Shown here: positions 9,061 through 16,410 of the stretch, one piece after another
Numbering within the stretch: the first letter of the stretch is position 1
Layout of the letters: each line of letters begins with the position of its first letter
DNA from: Conoideocrella luteorostrata
Taxonomy: Eukaryota; Ascomycota; Sordariomycetes; Hypocreales; Clavicipitaceae
Assembly: GCA_032433595.1 (NCBI GenBank)
Contig: JASWJB010000489.1
Coordinates: forward strand, 1-22,906
DNA: 22,906 nt
Direction of reading: 5' to 3'
Position numbers and translations under genes: made by a program
The notes under the pieces: model-generated
What the model was told of the DNA's origin: nothing
What the model saw: the letters and a program-made list of their open reading frames with translations, nothing else
Database searches by the model: none

Positions 9061-9757
9061 CAGCAGCCTAGGGGAACCGGGATGTTATGCTATAATCACG
9101 TAGCTAGGCAAGAACGTATGGGAACGCTCTGTATTGTGCTGAAGCTTGCTTCCTAAGTTACGAGGCTCCCGATATGCTGGCGAATTAGCGGGACCACGTG
9201 ACCCATATATGGGTCCAGGACTCACGTGCACACCTTACACGGGAGGCCTCCTGGGGAGGGGCCACGAAAATAATTAGGAGGAAGGAATTAGAAGGGGCAA
9301 AACTCAGAACATCAACCATTACATCATCAACTTACATGAATTTGACCTTTCCCATTCAAATCCTGTTGCTGACAACACTACCTACTTCCCCGCTTAACTG
9401 GCATCCCCTCTTCATTTTGACCTTGTAAGTGTATTCTGTACAGTTCTAATTCAATATAATATCGTGATATTTCTTCTGGAGAGGTAAACTCTAAGTTTCC
9501 TCGTTAGCTGTTGCCTTGGTGAAGACTGTTCATCACGAGAATTGTTACACCTAGTGTGTGCGATAATGATGAATTGAATGAGCCTAGCTACCAGCACGGC
9601 TGCAATCTGGGAATAATGTCCCAATTGGTCTGCGACCAGTGTCATCCGTGACAGCCTCCCAGAATCATAATCTCGTAATAGCTGACAGTATATAGGCGTC
9701 GTTTTAGTTGACCTCGATTGCTACGTGTATTTGCTTTCCCCCCAACCCCAAACAAAA
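9061..9757. other. Intergenic region, HET gene to small Cys-rich gene
   Basis: About 700 bp without a supported gene. It contains CACGTG E-box-like sites near 9195 and a 16-bp palindrome (listed separately). From about 9300 it is CT-rich with ACATCAACCATTACATCATC, which looks like a fungal promoter/5' leader. A possible splice donor (GTAAGT) lies at about 9425 and pyrimidine/CAG acceptors near 9690, so the downstream gene may have a spliced leader or an extra 5' exon (inference). Confidence 0.5.
9200..9215. promoter_or_regulatory. 16-bp perfect palindrome between two CACGTG sites
   Basis: GACCCATATATGGGTC is self-complementary. It overlaps a CACGTG on its left (9195-9200) and is followed by TCACGTGCAC about 7 bp to the right. 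It lies ~540 bp upstream of the small Cys-rich ORF and ~370 bp upstream of the HET start on the other strand. It could be a dimeric-regulator site; the function is inference only. Confidence 0.4.
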
Positions 9758-10036
9758 ATGTGCATGATTATACGGGGCAGAACGCTGTATAAAACCTGCG
9801 GGCACTATGCCCGCGGTGGGGCTTTTGGGGGATTCAGCTGCCCTAAACAACCAACCCAAGCTGAGATGAGGAAGGTTGGACACTATATTCCTTGTCCAGA
9901 CTTGATTGAGGAGGATAGTGAGGACAAGACGACATCCGAGGAAAATAAGCCATGTCCGTCTTGCGAGCACATGTATTTACAAACTAAAAATGGATGGACT
10001 CTTCGGCCTGAGTACTCGCGAAAGTCTAACAAATGA
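9758..10036 (+). CDS. Small Cys-rich hypothetical protein
   Basis: Encodes 92 aa from an ATG in good context (AACAAAAATG). The open frame extends 11 codons further upstream but only to a GTG, so the ATG is preferred. Cys/His residues are spaced as in a zinc-binding-like small protein: C2, C14-G-H16, C28, C46, then C66-P-S-C69-E-H71; residues 51-62 are acidic. There is no signal peptide or membrane segment from this start. Ascomycetes contain many uncharacterised short proteins with an MC..., (Y)xCGH and CPxC layout, and this resembles them; the function is unknown. It is divergent from the HET gene. A 5' exon near 9338-9424 is possible but unproven. It is the only non-repetitive ORF in this interval with a composition that looks coding. 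Confidence 0.55.
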   Translation: MCMIIRGRTLYKTCGHYARGGAFGGFSCPKQPTQAEMRKVGHYIPCPDLIEEDSEDKTTSEENKPCPSCEHMYLQTKNGWTLRPEYSRKSNK

Positions 10037-10505
10037 TAATAATTATCATAAGGGAATTTTCGGGAGTTTTAGACAATGACAAGCCAGAGATGTCCTGTTT
10101 CTGCATGCAACATATCTGTACCCCGCTGTTGGGGCCCCTATCAATGTGTGACCGGCTGGCATGTACCTCGGACCCATAAACCCCCTTGTTAACACGCATG
10201 ATTTGAGGTGGCCTTAACTGGCCGTTAGGGTTGTGAGACTTGTAAAGCAGCTCTTTATAAATCTATTTGCTGGGAACTTCTGCAGCTGTTTGTTGTAGGC
10301 AGGATTTGCCGCTGCTGTGATGACCTTCACATGGTTGGGGTAATGAGGGATCTGAGATTTGCGGGTGATTCTCGCTGTCAGTGGTTAGAAGTTAAGGTAA
10401 TCAAAGGCTTCATTGAAATCTCACTAACTATTCATCCCCAAACGACCATTGAACAGGGCGTATCAGGACGTCATGAATAATCTGGCGTTTTCGTTTTAAG
10501 GTTTC
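10037..10505. other. Unique intergenic DNA
   Basis: About 470 bp following the small Cys-rich gene. It is not repeated elsewhere in the window as far as I can see and has no open frame with coding character. It probably contains that gene's 3' untranslated region. I see no tRNA-like fold or recognisable element. Confidence 0.45.
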
Positions 10506-10678
10506 TGTTGGAATGCCGCCAAGCACAATAGGAAGCACAGAGCCCGTCACGTGGTCAACTTCTAGCCACGATATTTATACAACGATATCGTGCCTTCCAC
10601 AGTGACTTCTTTTCTTCTTAGATAGCAGACACTTGAAGCCGATGATCTAGATCATTGCATAACCCTGTGCAACTCACA
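10506..10678 (+). mobile_element. Copia-like LTR relic, 173 bp, inverted relative to 2961-3161
   Basis: Starts TGTTGGAATGCC and ends GCAACTCACA, and aligns with the reverse complement of 2961-3161. Shared landmarks are CCGCCAAGCACAA, TCACGTGGTC, TTCTTAGATA, GAAGCCGATG, the 14-bp palindrome ATGATCTAGATCAT (10642-10655) and CCCTGTGCAA. The flanks GTTTC and CTATG do not match, so no target duplication is kept; it may be an end of an older, rearranged insertion. No primer-binding site or retroelement ORF follows. Confidence 0.68.
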
Positions 10679-10852
10679 CTATGATGATTCTTAACTTCCT
10701 GAAGAGCCTGAAAGCCACTTCGTTATGTTACTATTTAGGCCTTGTATCCTCGTAACTTCCACATGCCCCAACTCGGCGTGATGGCGCGCGCAGGGCGCGG
10801 ATTCCGGCGCACTAGAGTTTCGCTTTTTGCACGACCTCTTTCAAGCAAGGCT

Positions 10853-10871
10853 TATATATATATATATATAT
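10853..10871. repeat. (TA)n microsatellite
   Basis: A 19-bp uninterrupted alternating TA run lies in the forward terminal module. The homologous stretch at 22.4-22.5 kb lacks it, so it is a local expansion. Confidence 0.9.
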
Positions 10872-10935
10872 GCTCTAAGAGAAGGTGAGTGAGCGTTTCA
10901 GCGGTATATCTGCGTGTGTGCAGTCCCAGTCAGGG

Positions 10936-11018
10936 TGTCACAGGAGAATATGAGCCTATTTAAGGGTCATAGCTATAAATGAAAAGTGGCCTCTGGCTAC
11001 GCTATTTTTGGTGTGACA
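10936..11018 (-). mobile_element. 83-bp mini-element, TIR TGTCACA, TSD CAGGG (copy 2)
   Basis: Reverse-oriented copy of 8972-9055; both share ATAGGCTCATAT, GACCCTTAAAT and GGCCACTTTTCAT on the element strand. Ends are TGTCACA / TGTGACA, with CAGGG duplicated at 10931-10935 and 11019-11023. Different target duplications in the two copies show that the 83/84-bp unit itself transposed. It sits inside the forward terminal module. Confidence 0.84.
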
Positions 11019-11160
11019 CAGGGGCTTGCACGTAACTCGCCGGGCGCGCGCGGCAACTCTGCGGTGGGCAGCGCACAAAATGCCGGCGGGATGGGTGGTT
11101 TTTCGCTCGCGTTGTGAGAAAAAGGAGAAGGCTGGGAGCGGGAAAACGAGGAGGCTCGTT

Positions 11161-11563
11161 AACTGACTTGCCATACCTGATGCTTCTTGCAGACTGTACG
11201 TTGTCTGACATTCGAACGTTTCAACGAGCTCGTCAACCGACTGAACCAGATCGCGACCGACAATCCCATCATCAAAGAAATCGCCTTGGTCAGATTTTCC
11301 TCACGATATCTAATGGACCTGTACTATTCACTGAGCTCGTTAACTGACTTGCTATATGTAATGCTTCTTGCAGAGCCTGTATGTCTTCTGAGATTAAAAC
11401 CTTTTAACGAGCTTATTAGCTAACTAAATTAGATAGCGGCTAATAACCTAGTTATTAATAACTTACGATATATGGTGCTTCGAAAGCGCTTGTACGTTTT
11501 CCGAGATAAAAATCTTTTCAATAAGCTCCTTAGATTAACTAAAACACTATGTCCTTTAGGTCT
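11161..11563. repeat. GAGCTC array copy 2, RIP-like duplicate of 5865-6257
   Basis: Aligns end to end with about 5865-6257 (TTCTTGCAGACTGTACGTTG, then GACAATCCCATCAT, then TTCGAAAGC, then CCTTTAGGTCT). Many differences are CA->TA or TG->TA in this copy: for example, the segment at 6125-6160 containing GATGGCGGCTAACAATCC appears at 11431 as GATAGCGGCTAATAACCT, and ATCAATGACTTGCG appears as ATTAATAACTTACG. About five repeat units are present. Short minus-strand frames are relics. Confidence 0.85.
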
Positions 11564-11700
11564 ACTGCTTTACAGAGTAAAGGAGTCAAACTATAGGACC
11601 CTGTTCTAGTCTCAAACCGGCCTATAGTCTCTTCCTTTTTCCGCTACTCAGGCGAAAAACCTCCCAACCCGCCGGCATGCTGTGTGCTGTCCGCTGCACC
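11564..11700 (-). repeat. Terminal repeat module, copy 2 (subfamily II)
   Basis: Close match to 6628-6766: ACTGCTTTACAGAGTAAAGG, then CTCAAACCGGCC, then CCCGCCGGCATGCTGTGTGC. It carries extra C->T changes in places (GTCCGCTGC against GCCCGCCGC of subfamily I). It leads directly into the ~175-bp array. Confidence 0.8.
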
Positions 11701-12190
11701 GTGATCGCTGCGCTCTTGGGAGTCTTTTGCGCCAGATTTCGTGCCGGTCGGTGCGCTGGTGGCCGAGTTGCTGTTGACTTCCGTTGGCTAGGCCGGGCCG
11801 AGCAGGACATAGTTTTTAGCAGATTGCGCGCCAGGTGTTTTGTTTTGCGCCCTGCTTTCTATTTACTTATATACACAAGTCTTTTGTGCATCTTTTGCAA
11901 CAGTTTTGGTCTTGCCTCGTGGTATTGCTGTTGTGCTGTGTTGTTGTGTCTATAACCCTCTTGTCGCTGGATTCTAACTGAGCGAGTTTTTTTATGTATA
12001 TGGCGCGCCGGGTGTAATGCTTTAGGCGTTTCTTTCTATTTTACCGTATGCGCTGCGTCTTTAAGCATCTTATTCACTAGCTTTCTCTGCATCTTGTGCC
12101 CTAGTTGTCGTTGTGCTGTTGTGTTATTCTTGTGTTGCCTACTAGCCCCGTATCGCTGATCCCCCCACCAAGCAAGCCCTGCTTTATTGC
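11701..12190. repeat. ~175-bp degenerate tandem array (T-rich), copy 1
   Basis: Units begin with an (A)TAGTTTTTAGCAGATT-like phrase at about 11809 and a GAGTTTTTTTATG phrase at about 11984. Each continues with GCGC(G)CCAGGTGTTTT, TGCATCTTTTGCA and TTGCTGTTGTGCTGTG phrases; the GC-rich stretch before the first unit is a diverged earlier unit. The array ends in CCTACTAGCCCCGTAT and a CCACC(A)AGCAA phrase, as does 14190-14260. Reading frames here are chance products of T-rich repeats. Confidence 0.75.
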
Positions 12191-12600
12191 ACCTTGGGCG
12201 CCGCTGTTCTTGCATGGGCAGCATCAGCAGCAGCGTCTGCTGACTCTTCACTCTCCCAAGTGCTCACTTTTTCCGTCTCCCAAGTGCTGAGAGCAGCAGC
12301 GACATCATAATTAGCAGCAGCAGCGACATTTCTTGCGTGGGCAGCAACATCCTCATCAGCAACAGCGGCGGCCTTATCATCATTATCATCATCATCATCA
12401 TTATCATTATCATCATCATCATTAGCATCATCATTAGCATCATCACCAGCAGCGGCATTTCTTGCGTGGGTAGCAACATCGTCGTCGGCGGCAACGGCAT
12501 CATCATCAGCAGCAGCTAAGTCCTCCCTCTAACTTTTCCCCTCTCCCAAGTGCTGACTTTTCCTCTCTCAAGTGCCAACTTTTCTTCTCTGCCGACCGCT
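12191..12600. repeat. CAG/CAT-rich compound minisatellite, array 2
   Basis: Same composition and modules as array 1: TTCTTGCGTGGGCAGCAACA at about 12331, and the TGACTCTT / CTCCCAAGTGCT block near 12240 and 12540. It includes a near-pure (CAT/TAT)n stretch at about 12377-12440. It begins with the same ATTGCACC(T/G)TGGGCGC junction as array 3. Confidence 0.85.
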
Positions 12601-13260
12601 CCATTACAACTGTCTTTTCTGACTGAATTAGATGGCGGCCGACAATCCCATTATTAAATGAAATTGTCTTTGTCAGATTGCCTCACGATATCTGATGGAT
12701 CTGATGCTTCTTGTAGCGCCTGAAACTTTCAAAGAGCTCGTCAGATTATCCTGCCATGTTAGATGCCTGTACGTCTTCCGAGGTCCAAATCTTTCAACGA
12801 GATCCTTGCAGCCTGTACGTCTTCCGAGATTTGAGCCTTTCAGCGAGCTCCTTGAAGCCTGTACGTCTTCCGATATGGAAACCTTTCAACGAGCTTGTCA
12901 AGAACAACTGCTGACGAAGGTGCTGACGAAGGTGGCAAACGCTTACAACGCTGACAGTTAGCTGACTTCAAAGCTGCCTACCGACTCGACGACTACAAAC
13001 GCACAGACAGAACCCCACCTACAATAAGAGGCCCAACCCCTCGTCAATTAGACAGAACACAAGGACAACTCCACTGCTTAGATCTTCCACAGTCGCTCAC
13101 TTCGTGACAGAGCTCGTTAACTGACTTGCAATATCTGATACTTGTTGCGATATCCAACGGTTCGAAAACGTCTGTACGTCTTCCGAGAATCAAGCCATTT
13201 CAACAAGCTCGTTAGATCGACTTGCTAATATATAATGCCTGTATGTCCTCTTGTGACGTA
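12601..13260. repeat. GAGCTC ~70-75 bp array, copy 3
   Basis: About eight degenerate units with CAACGAG(C/A)TC(C/G) cores and GTACGTCTTCCGAG. It starts with the GATGGCGGCCGACAATCCCA module. Between about 12960 and 13110 is a non-GAGCTC segment homologous to the end of the 6258-6627 spacer. No gene is supported; the 88-codon plus frame at 12695-12961 is repeat-derived. Confidence 0.82.
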
Positions 13261-13565
13261 GACTACGTTGTTTACGTAGTTACTCTATGCTATAAGTACT
13301 AATAGAGTAAATACTAGAAGAACTGTCCAAGTCTCGCCAAGATAGCCTATAGTCCTCCTTTTTCTGCTCACAACCCGAGTAGTAGAGTAAAGACTGCAAG
13401 GTCTCCATCCTATTAAAAGGAACACGGCCCACTGCCTCCCCGTTTTCCCGCTCCCCGTTTTCCCGCTCCCAGTCTTCTCCTTTTTCTCACAACGCGAGCG
13501 AAAAACCATCTATCCCGCCGGCATTTTGTGCGCTGCCCGCCGCAGAGTGTACGCGCGCGCCGGGA
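13261..13565 (-). repeat. Terminal repeat module, copy 3 (subfamily I), with AT-rich dyad
   Basis: Contains a TACTCTAT ... ATAGAGTA dyad (13281-13309), GACTGCAAGGTCTCCATCCT (also at the window's right edge, 22851-22870), a duplicated CCCCGTTTTCCCGCT phrase, and CCCGCCGGCATTTTGTGCGC. The last ~110 bp are the near-exact reverse complement of 11040-11150 and 22680-22770. Confidence 0.82.
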
Positions 13566-14270
13566 GCGGCTTTATTTCATCTGCATCGTGTGCGCCGGGT
13601 GTTTGCAAGTCGTTTGCGCCAGGTTTAGTGGCGTAGCGAGCGCTGGTGGTCAAGCTATAGTTTTTGGCAGATTACACGCTGGGTGTTTTATTTCACGCCT
13701 TTATTTTAGCTTTATCTTGTGCGCTAGACTTTTATGTATCTTTTGCACTAGGTTTAATCGTGTTTCGTTGAGTTACTGTTATGTTATAGTGTAGTGTAGT
13801 GTGCCGCTGCAAGCCTGACTATAAGTAAGAATAGTTTTTAGCAGTTTACGCGCTAAGTGCTATATTTAAGGCGCTTACACTTCCTGTATTATATACGCTA
13901 TTTAGTTCTACATTTTTTGCACTAGATTTAGTCTTGTTCTGTCTTATTGCTATTGTGTTGTGTTGTGGTGTAGTGGTTATGCTGTGTCGGAAGCCCCTGA
14001 TTGCTGGATTACTAACCTGCGGACTAGCCAGGTGGGTAGGTTTTTTGTAGATTACGCAGCATGTGTTTTACTTTATGCCCTGCCTTTTATGTAATTATAT
14101 ACGCTATGCCCCTATGTATCTTTTACACTAAGTTCCGTCTTGTCTCGTGGTATTGCTACTGTGTTATTGTTGTGTTACTCTGTGCTACGTACCAGCCCCG
14201 TATGAGCTCGCTCGCCCGCTGGTCCCCCGACCGAGCAAACTCTGCTGTTGCACCGTGGGCGCTGCCTGCT
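13566..14270. repeat. ~175-205 bp degenerate tandem array (T-rich), copy 2
   Basis: Unit starts (ATAGTTTTTxGCAG or GTAGGTTTTTTGTAG) are at 13657, 13831 and about 14036, giving spacings of 174 and ~205 bp. Each unit has a TGTATCTTTT(G/A)CACTA phrase and a T/G-rich TTGCTATTGTGTTGTG phrase. It ends in a CCAGCCCCGTAT, CCCCCGACCGAGCAAA, GCACCGTGGGCGC junction as in copy 1. It is homologous to the GC-rich 22420-22680 segment on the opposite strand, but much more AT-rich. Confidence 0.75.
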
Positions 14271-14926
14271 ATTCTTGCGTGGGCATTAGCAGCAGCAGCG
14301 GCATTATCACTATTGGCTGACTCTTCCTCTCGTGAGTGCTGACTTTTCCCTTCTCCCAGGCACTGACGGCAGCAGCGGCGTTTCTTGCGTGGTAGTAGCA
14401 TCCTAATCCTCGTTGGCAGCAACGGCATCATCATCGGCAGCGGCATCATCAGTGGCATCATCATCATCAGCAGCAGCGGCGGCGGCATCGTCATCATCAT
14501 CAGCAGCGGCATCATCATCATTATTGGCTGACTCTTCCTCTCGTGAGTGCTGACTTTCCCCTTCTCCTAGGCACTGACGGCAGCAGCGGCGTTTCTTGCG
14601 TGGTAGTAACATCCCAATCAGCAGGAACGGCAGTATCTTCATCGGCAGCAACGGCATCATCATCGGCGGTGACGTCATCATCATCATCATCAGCGGCAGG
14701 AGCAGCGGCATCATCGTTATTATTATCGGCTAACTTTTCCCCTCCCGACCGATACAATCGCGACTGAAATCGCGACCGAAATTGTAACCAGAATCCTAAC
14801 CTGTGGTTATCATCATTATTATCAGCAGCAGCGGCAGTGGCAGCAGCATCGTTATCCGCTGACTCTTTTCTCTCGTGAGTGCCGACTTTTTTCGTGGGTG
14901 CTGACTTTTTCCCTCTCCAAGTGCTA

Positions 14927-14959
<33 letters not shown>

Positions 14960-15660
14960 TATCAACCGACTCTTCTCTCTCGTGAGTGCTGCTTTTCTTC
15001 GTGAGTGCTGCTTTTTTTCGTGAGTGCCAACTTTTTCCCTCTCTCAAGTGCTATAGCAGTAGTTGCGGTAGTACCATCATTATCAACTGACTCTTTTCTC
15101 TCGTGAGTGCTGATTTTTTCCCTCTCCCCAAGGGCTGACAGCAGCAGCGTCATTAGCAGCAGCAGCAGCGGTATGAGCGACATTTTTGCGTGGGCATCAA
15201 TACCCTCATCAGCAGCGGCGGCGGCGGCATCGGCATTTCTTGCGTGGGCACCAATATCCTCATCAGCAACGGCATTATCAGCAGCGGCAGCAGCGAAATT
15301 TCTACGTGGGCAGCAATATTCTCATTAGCGGCAAACGGGATTATCGTCAGCAGTAGCAGGACCATCTAACTTTTTCCCTCCCGACCGATACAATCGTGGC
15401 CGAAATCGTGACCGAAATTGTAACCAGAATCCTAACCTGTGGCTATCAATATTATTATCCGCAGCAGCATCATTCACAGCTGACTCTTCTCTCTCGTGAG
15501 TGCTGCTTTCTTCCCTCTCCCAAGTGCTCACAGCAACAGCGGTAGCAGCGACATTTTTTGCGTGGCCAGCAACATCCTCATCAGCAGCGGCAGCATCGTC
15601 ATCAGCAGGTAACTCTTCCCTCTCCCGAGTGCTGACTTTTGCCCTCTGCTGACCGCTCTA
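14271..15660. repeat. CAG/CAT-rich compound minisatellite, array 3
   Basis: Same three modules as array 1: TGACTCTT...CTCTCGTGAG blocks near 14310, 14525, 14860, 14970, 15088 and 15480; GCGTGGGCA/GCGTGGTAG blocks near 14275, 14386, 14598, 15188 and 15240; CCCTCCCGACCGATACAATC near 14740 and 15378. The pair at about 14310-14420 and 14520-14640 is a recent local duplication. Long minus-strand Met/Leu and Asp/Ala frames are composition artefacts. Confidence 0.87.
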
Positions 15661-16170
15661 TCAGCCTTTCAACGAGCTCGTCAACTGACTTGCAATGCCT
15701 GAGGCTTCTTGCAGCCGGTACGTCATCCGACATTCGAACCTTTCAACGAGCTCGTTAAATCGACCTGCGATATCGGATGCCTGTACGTCTTCCGAGAATT
15801 GAGCCTTGACCTACAATGTCTGATGTTTTGATAGCGCCTATACGTCTTCCAAGAATCGAACCTTTGAACGAGCTCGTCAGATTAACCTGAAATATCAGAT
15901 TCCTGTATGTCTTCCCAGATTCGAGCATTCCAACGATGTCCTTGCAGCATATACTTCTTCCGATATTTAAACCATTCAACCAGCTCCTTGCAGCCTCTAC
16001 GTCCTCCGAGGTTGAGGCCCTTCAACAAGCTCGTCAGATTGACCTGGGATATCCGATGCTTCTTGCAGAGCCTGTACGTTCCGAGATTTGAGCCTTTTTG
16101 GCGGCATTGTCAACAGACTGAAACAGATCATGGTCGACAATCCTGTTATTGTTGGAATACATCGTGAAAG
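15661..16170. repeat. GAGCTC ~70-75 bp array, copy 4
   Basis: About six units with TTTCAACGAGCTCGT(C/T) cores and GTACGTCTTCCGAG. It ends in the GACTGAAACAGATC / GACAATCCTGTTATT module, which is also found near 4241, 5932, 11239 and 12623. After it the repeat family stops and unique DNA leading to the PKS 3' end begins. Confidence 0.82.
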
Positions 16171-16410
16171 CATACAACCAATTTCGGACAAGGTCAAGTG
16201 ACCACCCCTAGCGCGCCTCTTTTATACGGCGCGCTCGGGGTCGTTCCTCTTCCTCTTTTTCTTCTTCTCTTTTGGATAGTCACGAATGAATTGAATTGCT
16301 CTGCATATTGCTCTGCACATTGCTTTGCTTCACCTTCCTCCATCAACACCCTCGTCACTCAAAGCCCCTGTGCTTCCTACAGATTTATCTAGTCACAAAA
16401 GCATTCCAAG
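16171..16410. promoter_or_regulatory. Promoter-like segment with GC hairpin, facing the PKS 3' end
   Basis: An inverted repeat at 16211-16217 and 16228-16234 (GCGCGCC / GGCGCGC, 10-nt loop) is extended outward by CCCC/GGGG pairing (16205-16208 with 16237-16240). The loop contains TTTTATAC, a TATA-like box on the plus strand. A long pyrimidine tract follows (about 16244-16273), then CTTCCTCCATCAACACCCTC. This is the layout of a fungal core promoter reading rightward, but no plus-strand gene follows; the DNA runs antisense into the PKS. It may be a promoter left from a lost gene. Confidence 0.35.

Larger units (their letters stand above)
10762..11160 (+). repeat. Terminal repeat module, forward copy, containing a mini-element and (TA)n
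   Basis: Starts ATGCCCCAACTCGGCGTGAT and ends GGGAGCGGGAAAA, matching 22398-22770 in the same orientation. The 83-bp mini-element at 10936-11018 is inserted inside it. The last ~110 bp (CAACTCTGCG, then GCCGGCGGGAT, then TTTTTCGCTCGCGTTGTGAG) are nearly identical to the 22.7-kb copy and are the reverse complement of 13440-13565. Right of it comes the GAGCTC array. Confidence 0.8.

Noticed and set aside
9198..9428. 76-codon plus-strand frame upstream of the small Cys-rich gene
   Set aside because: No recognisable domain; its first part lies in a promoter-like region. The part from about 9338 might be a 5' exon, but splicing cannot be settled from sequence alone.
2961..10678. A 7.7-kb transposon carrying the HET gene between inverted 170-200 bp ends
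   Set aside because: The left copy has its own TSD (TTTCT on both sides) and so inserted alone as a solo LTR; the inverted right copy is an independent relic.
8972..11018. A 2-kb element with 84-bp terminal inverted repeats carrying the small Cys-rich gene
   Set aside because: Each 83/84-bp copy is bounded by its own different 5-bp duplication, so they are two separate insertions.
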